This document shows, piece by piece, positions 28,501-36,390 of a DNA stretch of 41,408 bases. Below the pieces are notes generated by a model that had not been told where the DNA came from, ran no database searches, and saw only the letters and a list, made by a program, of their open reading frames with translations. This stretch comes from Paracidovorax wautersii (lineage in GTDB: Bacteria; Pseudomonadota; Gammaproteobacteria; Burkholderiales; Burkholderiaceae_C): assembly GCA_009912175.1 (NCBI GenBank), contig WNDQ01000035.1, positions 1 through 41,408 on the forward strand. Reading direction: 5' to 3'. Positions within the stretch are counted from its first letter, which is position 1, and each line of letters opens with the position of its first letter. A program made the translations under genes and the position numbers.

Positions 28501-29274
28501 ATGGACTTGCTTGCCATTCCTGCCTTTTCGGACAACTACATCTGGGTGCTGCACGACGGCCAGCACGCCCTGGTGGTCGACCCTGGCGAAGCCGGGCCGG
28601 TCCGGCAAGTATTGCAGAAGCATGGGCTGACGCTGGAAGTCATCCTGCTCACCCACCACCATGCCGACCACACAGGCGGCGTCGCCGCGCTGCGCGAGCA
28701 GACCCGCGCCCTGGTCTACGGACCGGCCACCGAATCCATCCCGCAACCGGCGATTCCGCTGGCGGAAGGCGCGGTCGTTCACTGGCGGGGCCTGAGCCTG
28801 CGCGTGTTCGACGTGCCAGGCCATACGGCGGGCCATATCGCCTACTTCGGCGGCCTGCCGGCGCGTGCGCCCTGGCTGTTTTGCGGCGACACGCTGTTTT
28901 CGGGCGGCTGCGGCCGGCTGTTCGAAGGCACGCCCGCCCAGATGCTGGACTCGCTCGACAAACTCGCGGCGCTGCCGGACGACACCCTGGTTTGCGCGGC
29001 CCACGAATACACCCTCTCCAACCTGGCATTTGCCCGCGCCGTGGAACCTGGCAACCCGGACTTGATCCAGTACCAGGCAGCCTGCGCACACCTGCGCGCC
29101 AGCCATCAGCCCACCCTGCCCTCGCAACTGGGCCGGGAACGGCTGATCAACCCCTTTCTTCGCAGCCGCTTGCCGACCGTGAAAGACACCGTCAGGGCGC
29201 ATGACGCCACCGCCGCCCCTGACGACGTTGCCGTGTTTGCCGCCCTGCGACAGTGGAAGAACGACTACAAGTGA
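28501..29274 (+). CDS. gloB: Hydroxyacylglutathione hydrolase (glyoxalase II)
   Basis: Hydrolyses S-lactoylglutathione to lactate and glutathione, completing methylglyoxal detoxification. The 257-residue metallo-beta-lactamase-fold protein carries the binuclear metal motif THHHADHTGG (51-60; His52, His54, Asp56, His57), then VPGHTAGH, GDTLFSGGCGRLFEG and CAAHEYTLSNL supplying the remaining ligands. The C-terminal segment ends RQWKNDYK, as in the family. The ATG at 28501 has no ribosome site, and a TATAAT lies ten bases upstream. Its TGA overlaps the GTG of mltD (GTGA). It diverges from the methyltransferase-rnhA pair. Confidence 0.95.
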   Translation: MDLLAIPAFSDNYIWVLHDGQHALVVDPGEAGPVRQVLQKHGLTLEVILLTHHHADHTGGVAALREQTRALVYGPATESIPQPAIPLAEGAVVHWRGLSLRVFDVPGHTAGHIAYFGGLPARAPWLFCGDTLFSGGCGRLFEGTPAQMLDSLDKLAALPDDTLVCAAHEYTLSNLAFARAVEPGNPDLIQYQAACAHLRASHQPTLPSQLGRERLINPFLRSRLPTVKDTVRAHDATAAPDDVAVFAALRQWKNDYK

Positions 29275-30968
29275 CACCCAGCTCTTCGCGCAACGAACCG
29301 CCCGCCAGCCAGCCCCCTCCTTCGCGTGCCCTGTTCTCCACCCTGGTGCGCCGCCCGGTCTTCGCCCTGGCCTGCGGCATGGCGGCCTTGCTCAGCGCCT
29401 GCTCCAGCCTGCCCAGCAGCCCCGCCGCGACCAGCGGCACAGGCATCAGCACCCCCGGTTCGTCCCGCTACCCGCAGGGGCCTTTGCAGCCGCTGTCCAG
29501 CAACACGCTGCGCGGCCCTGGCGTGGCCGAGCTCACGCCGCCAGCCGACATCTGGGACCGCATGCGCCAGGGCTTTGCCATGCCCGACCTCGACAACGAA
29601 CTGGTCGAGCGCAACACCCAGTACTACGCCGAGCGGCCCGAGTACATCTCGCGCATGGCCGAGCGCTCCAACAAATACCTGTTCCACATCGTCGAGGAAC
29701 TGGAGCGCCGCAACATGCCCACCGAGCTGGCGCTGCTGCCCTTCGTCGAAAGCGCGTTCAACCCGCAGGCCGTCTCCAGCGCCAAGGCCGCGGGCATGTG
29801 GCAGTTCATCCCCAGCACCGGCCGCCATTTCGAGCTGACCCAGAACGCCTTCCGCGACGACCGGCGCGACGTGCTGGCCTCCACGCGCGCGGCGCTGGAC
29901 TACCTCAACCGGCTCTATGGCATGTTCGGCGACTGGCAGCTCGCGCTGGCCGCCTACAACTGGGGCGAAGGCAGCGTGCAGCGTGCGCAGACGCGCAACG
30001 AACGCCAGGGGCTGGGCCTGAAGTACACCGACCTGAGCATGCCGGCTGAAACCCGTAACTACGTGCCCAAGCTGCAGGCGCTCAAGAACATCGTGGCCCA
30101 CCCCGAACGCTATGGCGTGACACTGCCCGACATCGGCAACCATCCGTATTTCCAGACCGTGGACATCGACCGCGACATCGACGTCACCGTCGCCGCGCAG
30201 CTCGCCAATGTCTCGGTCGACGACTTCAAGTCGCTCAACCCCTCGGCCAACAAGCCGCTCATCATGGCCGCCGGCACCCCGCAGATCCTGCTGCCCTGGG
30301 ACAACGCCATCACCTTCGCCAACAGCCTGCGCACCTACAAGGGTCCGCTGGCCAGTTGGGCCGTGTGGGTCGCGCCGTCGACCATGAGCACGGGCGAAGC
30401 CGCCCAGCGCGTGGGCATGAGCGAAGAAGCGCTGCGCACGGCCAACAAGATCCCGGCCCGCATGCGGGTGCGTGAAGGCTCGACCCTGCTGGTCACGCGC
30501 ACCGCCGCCATGAGCGACGTCACCAGCAAGGTCGCCGAAAGCGGCCAGATCGCCTTCGCGCCCGAGCGGCCCAGCAGCATCCGCTACACCGTTCGGCGCG
30601 GCGACTCGCTGGGCGCCATCGCCGCGCGCCATGGCGTGAGCGCGGCCAGCCTGGCCAGCTGGAACCGGCTCAAGACCTCGTCGGCGGTCCGCACCTGGCA
30701 AAGCCTGGTGATCTATCCGTCCGGCAGCGCGCCGGCACGCGCCGCGACCGCCACTGCGGCTCGCCCGGCAAGCCAGGCCAGCGGCAAACGCACGGCCCGC
30801 GCCGCCCAGGCAGCACCCGCCAAGCGGACCGCCAGCCAGGCCAAGGCCGCACGCACCAGCACCGCCGCCAAGTCCGGCACGAAGGCAGCCGCCAATACCA
30901 AGGCCGCCAACAGCAAGGCGACCAAAGCGGTCGGCACCAAGACGGCCGATACCAAGAAGAAGCTGTAG
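29271..30968 (+). CDS. mltD: Membrane-bound lytic murein transglycosylase D with LysM and basic tail
   Basis: Cleaves peptidoglycan glycan strands to 1,6-anhydro products. The 565-residue lipoprotein has a lipobox LLSAC (Cys44 from the GTG at 29271). A GH23 domain follows (about 100-260), with the catalytic Glu in LLPFVESAFNPQAVS and the family block AAGMWQFIPSTGRHFEL, then GDWQLALAAYNWGEGSV. A degenerate repeat region comes next, and a clear LysM domain (YTVRRGDSLGAIAARHGVS, about 440-485). The last 75 or so residues are low-complexity Ala/Lys/Thr, histone-H1-like, with no known fold. The GTG overlaps the gloB stop; a second in-frame GTG at 29253 lies inside gloB. The gene is convergent with the AEC transporter, only 13 bp away. 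Confidence 0.92.
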   Translation: MTPSSSRNEPPASQPPPSRALFSTLVRRPVFALACGMAALLSACSSLPSSPAATSGTGISTPGSSRYPQGPLQPLSSNTLRGPGVAELTPPADIWDRMRQGFAMPDLDNELVERNTQYYAERPEYISRMAERSNKYLFHIVEELERRNMPTELALLPFVESAFNPQAVSSAKAAGMWQFIPSTGRHFELTQNAFRDDRRDVLASTRAALDYLNRLYGMFGDWQLALAAYNWGEGSVQRAQTRNERQGLGLKYTDLSMPAETRNYVPKLQALKNIVAHPERYGVTLPDIGNHPYFQTVDIDRDIDVTVAAQLANVSVDDFKSLNPSANKPLIMAAGTPQILLPWDNAITFANSLRTYKGPLASWAVWVAPSTMSTGEAAQRVGMSEEALRTANKIPARMRVREGSTLLVTRTAAMSDVTSKVAESGQIAFAPERPSSIRYTVRRGDSLGAIAARHGVSAASLASWNRLKTSSAVRTWQSLVIYPSGSAPARAATATAARPASQASGKRTARAAQAAPAKRTASQAKAARTSTAAKSGTKAAANTKAANSKATKAVGTKTADTKKKL

Positions 30969-30981
30969 TCCGCGCGCCCGG

Positions 30982-31968
30982 TCAGGCAACGCCGGGCAGG
31001 TAATGCACCAGGCCCATGACCAGGGCCATGGTCAGCAGCCCCAGGATGGTCGACAGGGCCACGGCCGCCGTCACCTCCTGCTCGGCCACCTGGTAGCGCA
31101 AGGCGAACAGGTAGACATTGGCGCCGATGGGCAGCGAGGCCACCACCACCATCACCTCGAACGACAGGCCAGACAGGCCCAGTGCCAGCCCCAGCGCGAC
31201 CAGCACGGCCGGGTGCACCAGGTTCTTCATCAGCACCAGCAGCAGCGCTGGTTTGATCTGGCGGCCCAGCGGATTGGCCGCCAGCGTGATGCCCACCAGC
31301 ACCAGGGCCATCGAGGCGAAGGCATTGCCCAGCAGTTGCAGCGGCTTGTCGATGACGTCGGGCAGCGACCAGCCCGTCTGCGCATACAGCAGGCCGCAGA
31401 TGATGGGCAGCGGCACCGGGTGCAGCACCGAGCCCCTGGCCGCCTTGAACACGGTCAGCGCCATGCGCTGGATGCGTACCGCCTTCGAGGGCCGCTCGCC
31501 CTGCGCGGCCAGCGCCCGGTTTTCCTCGGACACGACCACGAACTCCAGCACCACTGTCACCAGCGTGAGCATGATGAAGGCGTGCACCGAGATCAGCGCG
31601 AACAGCGTCACCAGCCCCGCTTCGCCAAAAGCCAGGCCGATCAGCGGCACGCCGATCATCAGGGTGTCGGAAAACGTGGAGGCCAGCCCCATCACCGCCG
31701 CGCGCCGGTTGAAGCCGGCCTTGAGCATGACCAGCAGAAAGACCACGCCCATGGCGGCCATGTAGATGACCACCGGACGAAAGTCCAGCGCCTGCAGGTG
31801 CACGCCGCTCATGGTGCGAAACAGCAGCGCGGGCGCCAGCACCAGAAAAACGACGTTGGAGAGATCCCGCACCGACGGCCCCGCGATCCAGCGCAAGCGC
31901 CCCGCCAGATAGCCTACAAAAATCAGCAGAACGACGGGAACGAGCGCATGGAAAACCGGATTCGACAT
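30982..31968 (-). CDS. AEC-family transporter (auxin efflux carrier-like)
   Basis: A 328-residue inner-membrane protein with about ten transmembrane segments in two halves. Conserved features are the start PVVLLIFVGYLAGRLRWI, the crossover-type segment ASTFSDTLMIGVPLIGLAFGE (about 95-115) in the first half, and VVVASLPIGANVYLFALRYQV (about 275-295) in the second. Members export or import small organic acids such as malate or malonate. The substrate is not predictable here. It lies 32 bp downstream of msrA on the same strand, so the two may share a transcript. TAAGAT ends eight bases before the ATG, a weak -10. Confidence 0.88.
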   Translation of the reverse strand: MSNPVFHALVPVVLLIFVGYLAGRLRWIAGPSVRDLSNVVFLVLAPALLFRTMSGVHLQALDFRPVVIYMAAMGVVFLLVMLKAGFNRRAAVMGLASTFSDTLMIGVPLIGLAFGEAGLVTLFALISVHAFIMLTLVTVVLEFVVVSEENRALAAQGERPSKAVRIQRMALTVFKAARGSVLHPVPLPIICGLLYAQTGWSLPDVIDKPLQLLGNAFASMALVLVGITLAANPLGRQIKPALLLVLMKNLVHPAVLVALGLALGLSGLSFEVMVVVASLPIGANVYLFALRYQVAEQEVTAAVALSTILGLLTMALVMGLVHYLPGVA

Positions 31969-32000
31969 GGGGCGCTATCTTAGGCCCCCGTGCCGGGCAT

Positions 32001-32543
32001 CTAGGACTTGCGCAGGTAGCGCGCCATCGTGCGCTGGAACTTGTCGACCTTGGGGCCGATGACGGCCATGCAGTAGCCCTGGTAGGGGTGGCGCTCGAAA
32101 TACGCATCGTGCTCAGGCTCAGCCTGCCAGAACGACGACAGCGGCGCCAACTCCGTCACGATCGGGGCATCGAAGGCCGCCGTGGCGGCCAGTTCGTCCA
32201 CGACGCGTCGCACGACGCCCGCCTGGGCCTCGTCCGTCCAGTACACACCGCTGCGGTACTGGGTGCCCACGTCGTGTCCCTGGCGGTTGAGCGTGGTCGG
32301 ATCGTGGGTCGCGAAAAAGATCGTCAGCACATCGTCCAGGCTGATGCGCGCGGGATCGAAACTCACCCGCACCGCCTCGGCGTGGCCGGTCCGTCCCGAG
32401 CAGACCTGCTCGTAGCTCGGATGGTCGACATGCCCGTTGGCATAGCCCGACTGCACGTCAAGTACGCCCTCGACCCGATCGAACACCGCTTCTGTGCACC
32501 AGAAGCAGCCACCGGCCAGCACGATTTGCTGTGTTGTCGTCAT
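32001..32543 (-). CDS. msrA: Peptide methionine sulfoxide reductase A
   Basis: Reduces methionine-S-sulfoxide in proteins. The 180-residue protein has the active-site motif GGCFWCTEAVF with catalytic Cys13, followed by GYANGHVDHPSYEQVCSGRTGHAE and DPTTLNRQGHDVGTQYRS broken by short variable stretches. The C-terminal YQGYCMAVIGPKV holds a likely resolving Cys. The frame runs 76 codons further upstream, but only the part from the ATG at 32543 is MsrA-like. A GAGAGG ribosome site stands just upstream (gagaggcatgaa). An AT-rich region about 160 bp upstream holds a weak promoter (TTCAGA, 17 bp, AATACT). Confidence 0.96.
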   Translation of the reverse strand: MTTTQQIVLAGGCFWCTEAVFDRVEGVLDVQSGYANGHVDHPSYEQVCSGRTGHAEAVRVSFDPARISLDDVLTIFFATHDPTTLNRQGHDVGTQYRSGVYWTDEAQAGVVRRVVDELAATAAFDAPIVTELAPLSSFWQAEPEHDAYFERHPYQGYCMAVIGPKVDKFQRTMARYLRKS

Positions 32544-32980
32544 TTCATGCCTCTCGCGATTGAACCATTCAGATGGGGGTGCCAGGCGCACGCCGGACAC
32601 ATGTTTGTCATTGTGCCCGCCCCTCTTTTTCCGGGTCAGCTGCAGGCCAAAGGTAGGGGTGTCTGCGGGGCACGACACCTCCCCAGGAATGAGTAGAAAA
32701 GTAGTATTTAAGTTTACAATTTTTGTCTGAATACCACGCTGACTGACCCGTTCGTCAGCACCAATCACCACACATCACAGCCCGAAAGCCGGGGGGAGTC
32801 CTTCCATGCTAGCCAAGCAAACCAGCGCCTAGCCCGACACGTGCCCAGCGCACGGCTTTCCTGCTGATTCCGGCTGCGCGCACGCGGCCGACGACACCTC
32901 CCTTTCTTTGCCAAGCCGATTGCTCCAACAGGACGAGCAGGCTGCTCTACGCCCCTTTTTTCACCGTCGATGGGTTTCCC
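32544..32980. other. 437-bp divergent intergenic region between msrA and an orphan membrane protein
   Basis: No gene is recognised here. It contains an AT-rich island (about 32690-32735), a 6-bp inverted pair gctgac/gtcagc (about 32739-32760), and a short hairpin gagca-ggc-tgctc (32935-32947), with a T run at about 32955-32961 just before the orphan gene. The island is the likeliest site for promoters of both divergent genes. Short open frames in it show no recognisable protein features. Confidence 0.5.
32703..32731 (-). promoter_or_regulatory. Candidate msrA promoter
   Basis: On the minus strand TTCAGA (32726-32731) and AATACT (32703-32708) are separated by 17 bp, each matching consensus at four of six. 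They lie in the most AT-rich stretch of the window. The implied leader is about 150 nt. Confidence 0.3.
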
Positions 32981-33739
32981 ATGGATCATCGTTTTTGCAT
33001 CCAGGCCCTGTTCTTCTCCATCGCGCTGGGCACCCTGTCCAGCGGCCACGCCCAGGAACAGGAGTACCTGCCGCCTCGCGCTGACGTCGGCCCTTCCGCC
33101 AGCCCTGCCGCCACCGCCTCGACGGCGCCTGCCGCCGCAAAGTCCCCGCTCACGCTGGAGCGCAGCCTCGGGTTCACCAAGGGCGCGCGCTTGCCATTGG
33201 CTGCAGGCACGGCCGACGTGCTGTCCACCTATGTCGGTCTGCAGCAGGCGGGGCTGAAGGAAGGCAACAGCCTGATCAACACCTCGAACTGGGGTCTGGC
33301 CGGCCTGTTCGTCCTGAAGGTGGGTCTGGTCTATTACGCGGACCAGCAACCGCCGGAGACACGCAAACCCATCCTCAAGGCCACCAGCGGCTTCTGGACG
33401 CTGGGTGCCGTCAACAACCTGCTGCTGATCGCCGGCGCCTCCAACCCGGTCAGCCTGGCCTCGGGCATCGTGGCGGGCATCTATGCCTACTACGCCGAGG
33501 GCCGGATCCTGGAGGAAGAAGATCGAGCGGCCGCCGGCCGCCTTCTCCAGTCCACGGCCGAGCCGGCAGCCGCCCCGCAGAAGCGGGCGGCGGTTCAGAT
33601 CCGCTATCTCTACGACAAGCCTGCGGAGACGGCAGAGCCGGTTGAGGCCAGCCCACCTCCCCAGCCCACGGCCGAGCCGGCCCCCGCGCCGCCTAAGCGG
33701 GCGGCAGTCGAAATCCGGCGCCACTACGACACGTTCTAG
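32981..33739 (+). CDS. Uncharacterised membrane protein with duplicated C-terminal motif (possibly DUF5658-like)
   Basis: A 252-residue protein I cannot assign firmly. It has a signal peptide (about 1-24, cleavage after GHA) and a Pro/Ala-rich linker (30-55). The hydrophobic core at 70-172 contains TADVLSTYVGLQQAGLKEGN, a Lys in a membrane segment (FVLKVGLVYY) and AVNNLLLI. That pattern (Asp-Thr-Tyr, then Glu-x-Asn, then Lys, then Asn) recalls DUF5658 proteins, tentatively. The tail holds two 20-residue repeats (193-212 and 231-250) sharing 15 residues, with the core KRAAVxIRxxYD. The ATG at 32981 lacks a strong ribosome site. It is single-gene, between divergent msrA and the PCM-like gene. 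Confidence 0.65.
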   Translation: MDHRFCIQALFFSIALGTLSSGHAQEQEYLPPRADVGPSASPAATASTAPAAAKSPLTLERSLGFTKGARLPLAAGTADVLSTYVGLQQAGLKEGNSLINTSNWGLAGLFVLKVGLVYYADQQPPETRKPILKATSGFWTLGAVNNLLLIAGASNPVSLASGIVAGIYAYYAEGRILEEEDRAAAGRLLQSTAEPAAAPQKRAAVQIRYLYDKPAETAEPVEASPPPQPTAEPAPAPPKRAAVEIRRHYDTF

Positions 33740-33742
33740 AAT
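33737..33742 (+). promoter_or_regulatory. Candidate -10 hexamer for the PCM-like/rhodanese/tolC set
   Basis: TAGAAT overlaps the stop of the orphan gene and lies 67 bp before the PCM-like ATG. A small 22-codon frame (33745-33813) after it overlaps that ATG as ATGA, but most of it follows the expected start site. No clear -35 is present. Confidence 0.3.
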
Positions 33743-33809
33743 CGATGGGTTACGCCCGGCGGCTGCGCTGCGCCGTGGCCTTTTCGTCGTACCGGAGACC
33801 CATCACCCC

Positions 33810-34487
33810 ATGACCACGCCACAAGAACTGCCCGACCTCGAACAGTCGCGCTACTACATGGTCGAACAGCAGATCCGCCCCTGGGACGTGCACGCCTCCA
33901 ACGTGCTCCAGGTCCTGCTGTCCATCCAGCGCGAGAACTACGTGCCGCCCGAGCACCGCGCCCTGGCCTTCGTGGACATGGAACTGCCCATCGGCCAGGG
34001 CCAGGTGATGCTGGCCCCGCGTGTGGAAGCCCGGCTGCTGCAGGACCTGCAGATCCAGCCGACCGACCGCATTCTGGAAATTGGCGCCGGCACCGGCTTC
34101 ATGGCCGCGCTGCTGGCCCGCCTGGGCCAGAGCGTGCTCACGCTGGAGATCCACCAGCCGCTGGCCGACCTCGCCAAACGCAACCTGCTGGCCAACGGCG
34201 TCGACAACGTCGAGGTGCGCTGCGCCGACGGCTCCAGGGCCAACCAGATCGAAGGCGAGTTCGATGTGATCCTGCTCTCGGGCTCGGTCTCGAAGGTGCC
34301 GCTCGAGCTGATCGAAAAACTCGCTCCCGGTGGCCGCCTGGGCGCCATCGTGGGCGACGAGATCGTCAGCCGCGCCACCTTCGTCACGCGCAGCGCCGAC
34401 AGCGCGCAAGCCACCACGCGCCAGCCCTGGGACACCGTGGCCCCCCGCCTGCTGGGTTTTGCGCAGCCCCCTCGCTTCCAGTTCTGA
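33810..34487 (+). CDS. Protein-L-isoaspartate O-methyltransferase-family protein lacking the GQTIS motif
   Basis: A 225-residue SAM-dependent methyltransferase of the PCMT family. Motif I is ILEIGAGTGFMAALLARLG (88-106), followed by LTLEIHQPLADLAKRNL and FDVILLSGSV. True PCMT enzymes, which repair isoaspartate, carry GQTIS before motif I. Here the segment reads PIGQGQVMLAP (60-70), so the conserved Thr and Ser are gone. Activity on isoaspartyl peptides is therefore uncertain. The ATG at 33810 begins MTTPQELPDLEQSRYYMVEQQIRPW; the frame extends upstream without similarity. It is followed by a rhodanese (53 bp) and a TolC-family gene, an order I recall from other betaproteobacteria, which suggests an envelope-related role. 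Confidence 0.85.
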   Translation: MTTPQELPDLEQSRYYMVEQQIRPWDVHASNVLQVLLSIQRENYVPPEHRALAFVDMELPIGQGQVMLAPRVEARLLQDLQIQPTDRILEIGAGTGFMAALLARLGQSVLTLEIHQPLADLAKRNLLANGVDNVEVRCADGSRANQIEGEFDVILLSGSVSKVPLELIEKLAPGGRLGAIVGDEIVSRATFVTRSADSAQATTRQPWDTVAPRLLGFAQPPRFQF

Positions 34488-34539
34488 GTCCGTGGCACGA
34501 GCCGTTTTTTGCCCGCTGCGCGCTGCGCGTTTTTGTCCC

Positions 34540-34899
34540 ATGATCGAACAAGTCACCGTCTCCCAACTGCCCCAATGGCTCCAGGCCGCGCACCAGGACG
34601 GCCAGCCCGCCCAGGTGCTGGACGTGCGCGAAGCCGACGAGCTGCAGGTCGCGGCCATCGCCCCGGCCGCCATCACGGCCATCCAGGGCGCCTTCGTGCA
34701 CATCCCGATGAGCCAGCTGGCCGCGCGCGTGGGCGAACTCGACCCCGAGCTGCCGGTGGCCTGTTTGTGCCACCACGGCGGGCGCAGCCAGCGCGTGGCG
34801 ATGTACCTAGCCCAGCAGGGCTTTGCCAAGGTCGCCAACATTGCGGGCGGCATCGACGCCTGGTCGCGCGAGGTCGACGCCTCGGTCCCGCGCTACTGA
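34540..34899 (+). CDS. Single-domain rhodanese-like sulfurtransferase
   Basis: A 119-residue rhodanese domain. The aspartate near the start of the fold is in VLDVREADEL (26-35). The active-site loop CHHGGRS (Cys77 to Ser83) has the usual catalytic Cys and a Gly/Arg-rich six-residue loop. The C-terminal block VANIAGGIDAWSREVD is typical. It would carry sulfur as a cysteine persulfide. It lacks a signal peptide, so it acts in the cytoplasm. It lies between the PCM-like gene and the TolC-family gene; its partner is unknown. Confidence 0.92.
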   Translation: MIEQVTVSQLPQWLQAAHQDGQPAQVLDVREADELQVAAIAPAAITAIQGAFVHIPMSQLAARVGELDPELPVACLCHHGGRSQRVAMYLAQQGFAKVANIAGGIDAWSREVDASVPRY

Positions 34900-34965
34900 C
34901 ATTCGCCGGCGTGGCGCCGCGCTGGTGCCGCTGCCCTCGTTTCTGCTCGCTCCCCAAGGAAGTCC

Positions 34966-36390
34966 ATGCCTTGCCCACCCTCCCGGACCGACCTGCTGAA
35001 CCTGGCCCGCGCCCGGCCCTGGCGAGGCTGGCTGGTCGCCGGCGCGGCGCTGGCGTGGGCCCACGCGGCACAGGCCCAAAGCCTGCTCGAGTTCTACCAG
35101 GCCGCGCGCAGCCATGACAGCGCCTACCAGGCGGCCCTGGCGCAGTACCAGGCCGAACTGGCCGCCGCCGACCAGACCCGCGCGGGCCTGCTGCCGCAGG
35201 TTGACCTGGGCGCTGGCGCCTCGCGGGCGCGCAACGAGCTGTACGGGCCACGCACGTCCGTCAACGGCGGCAACGAAAACATCGGCGTGACGGCGCGCCA
35301 GCCGCTGTTTCGGCCCGCCAACGTCGCCAACCGCGAACAGGGCCTGCGGCGGGCCGACTCGGCGCAAGCGCAACTGGAACAGGTCGACCAGAACCTGATC
35401 GTGCGGGTCAACCAGGCCTACTTCGACGTACTCGCCAGCCAGGACAGCCTGGACTTCGTGCGGGCCCAGAAAGCGGCCGTGGCGGAACAGCTCGAAGCGG
35501 CCAAACGCAATTTCGAGGTCGGCACCACGACCATCACCGACAGCCGCGAAGCCCAGGCCCAGTACGACCGCGTGCTGGCGCAGGAGATCGCGGCCGAAAA
35601 CCAGCTGCGGGTGCGCCAGCTCGTGCTGGGCCAGCTCACCGGCCATCCGACGGCGCGGCCTCAACCGACGGCGCGTCCGGTCGAGCTGCCGGCACTGCCC
35701 TGGCACGACCCCGCGCCGCTGGTGCAGGACGCCCAACGGGACCATCCCCGCATCCGCCAGGCGCAACTGACGCGCGAGACCTCCGAGCTGGAGACACGCA
35801 AGGCCGAAGCCGCGCGCCTGCCTACCATCGACGCGACGGCCGGCTACCAGGTCACCCATGCCCGCAATGGCGGCACGCTCAACACGCCAGATCGGCGCAA
35901 CGATGCATCGATCGGCCTGGTCCTCAATCTGCCGCTGTATGCCGGCGGCGCGATCCAGAACCGCATTCGCGAAACGCTGGCGCTGGAAGACAAGGCCGCC
36001 ATCGAACTCGACGGCGTACGCCGCCAGGTCGAGCAGGACGTGCGCACGGCTTACCTCAACCAGCTCTCCAACGCCAGTTCGGTGCGCGCGCTGGAAGCGG
36101 CCGAAGCGTCGAGCCAGAGTGCGCTCGAAGCCAACCAGCTCGGCTATGAGGTGGGGGTGCGTATCAACATCGACGTGCTCAACGCGCAAAGCCAGCTCTA
36201 CCAGACCAAGCGCGACCTGGCCCAGGCGCGCTACAACGTGCTGCTGGGCGACCTGCAGTTGCGCCAGGCGGCCGGCCGGTTGACGGTGGCCGACCTGGAG
36301 CGGCTCAACACCGGGCTGCTGGCGGCCTCGCAGCCGCTGCCCGCGGGCGATACGACGGCTACGCCGCCACCAGCCGCCACAGGGAAGTGA
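34966..36390 (+). CDS. tolC: TolC-family outer-membrane channel protein
   Basis: A 474-residue outer-membrane efflux channel for tripartite pumps and type I secretion. It has a Sec signal (cleavage after AQA, about residue 37) and two repeats of the outer-membrane-efflux fold. Landmarks are LLEFYQAARSHDSAYQAALAQY, RQPLFRPANVANREQG, VNQAYFDVLASQDSLDFVRAQK, VGTTTITDSREAQAQYD and, in the second half, LVLNLPLYAGGAIQNRIRE, QDVRTAYLNQL and VGVRINIDVLNAQSQLYQTKRDL (read with short gaps). The ATG at 34966 has an AAGGAAG site upstream. It is not adjacent to a pump. Its 3' end overlaps the convergent broken methyltransferase by 32 bp. Confidence 0.92.
   Translation: MPCPPSRTDLLNLARARPWRGWLVAGAALAWAHAAQAQSLLEFYQAARSHDSAYQAALAQYQAELAAADQTRAGLLPQVDLGAGASRARNELYGPRTSVNGGNENIGVTARQPLFRPANVANREQGLRRADSAQAQLEQVDQNLIVRVNQAYFDVLASQDSLDFVRAQKAAVAEQLEAAKRNFEVGTTTITDSREAQAQYDRVLAQEIAAENQLRVRQLVLGQLTGHPTARPQPTARPVELPALPWHDPAPLVQDAQRDHPRIRQAQLTRETSELETRKAEAARLPTIDATAGYQVTHARNGGTLNTPDRRNDASIGLVLNLPLYAGGAIQNRIRETLALEDKAAIELDGVRRQVEQDVRTAYLNQLSNASSVRALEAAEASSQSALEANQLGYEVGVRINIDVLNAQSQLYQTKRDLAQARYNVLLGDLQLRQAAGRLTVADLERLNTGLLAASQPLPAGDTTATPPPAATGK

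Noticed and set aside
33745-33813. 22-codon leader peptide overlapping the PCM-like start (ATGA)
   Set aside because: Its ATG lies two bases after the likely -10, so most of it would precede or straddle the start site; no ribosome site and no regulatory codon run is visible.
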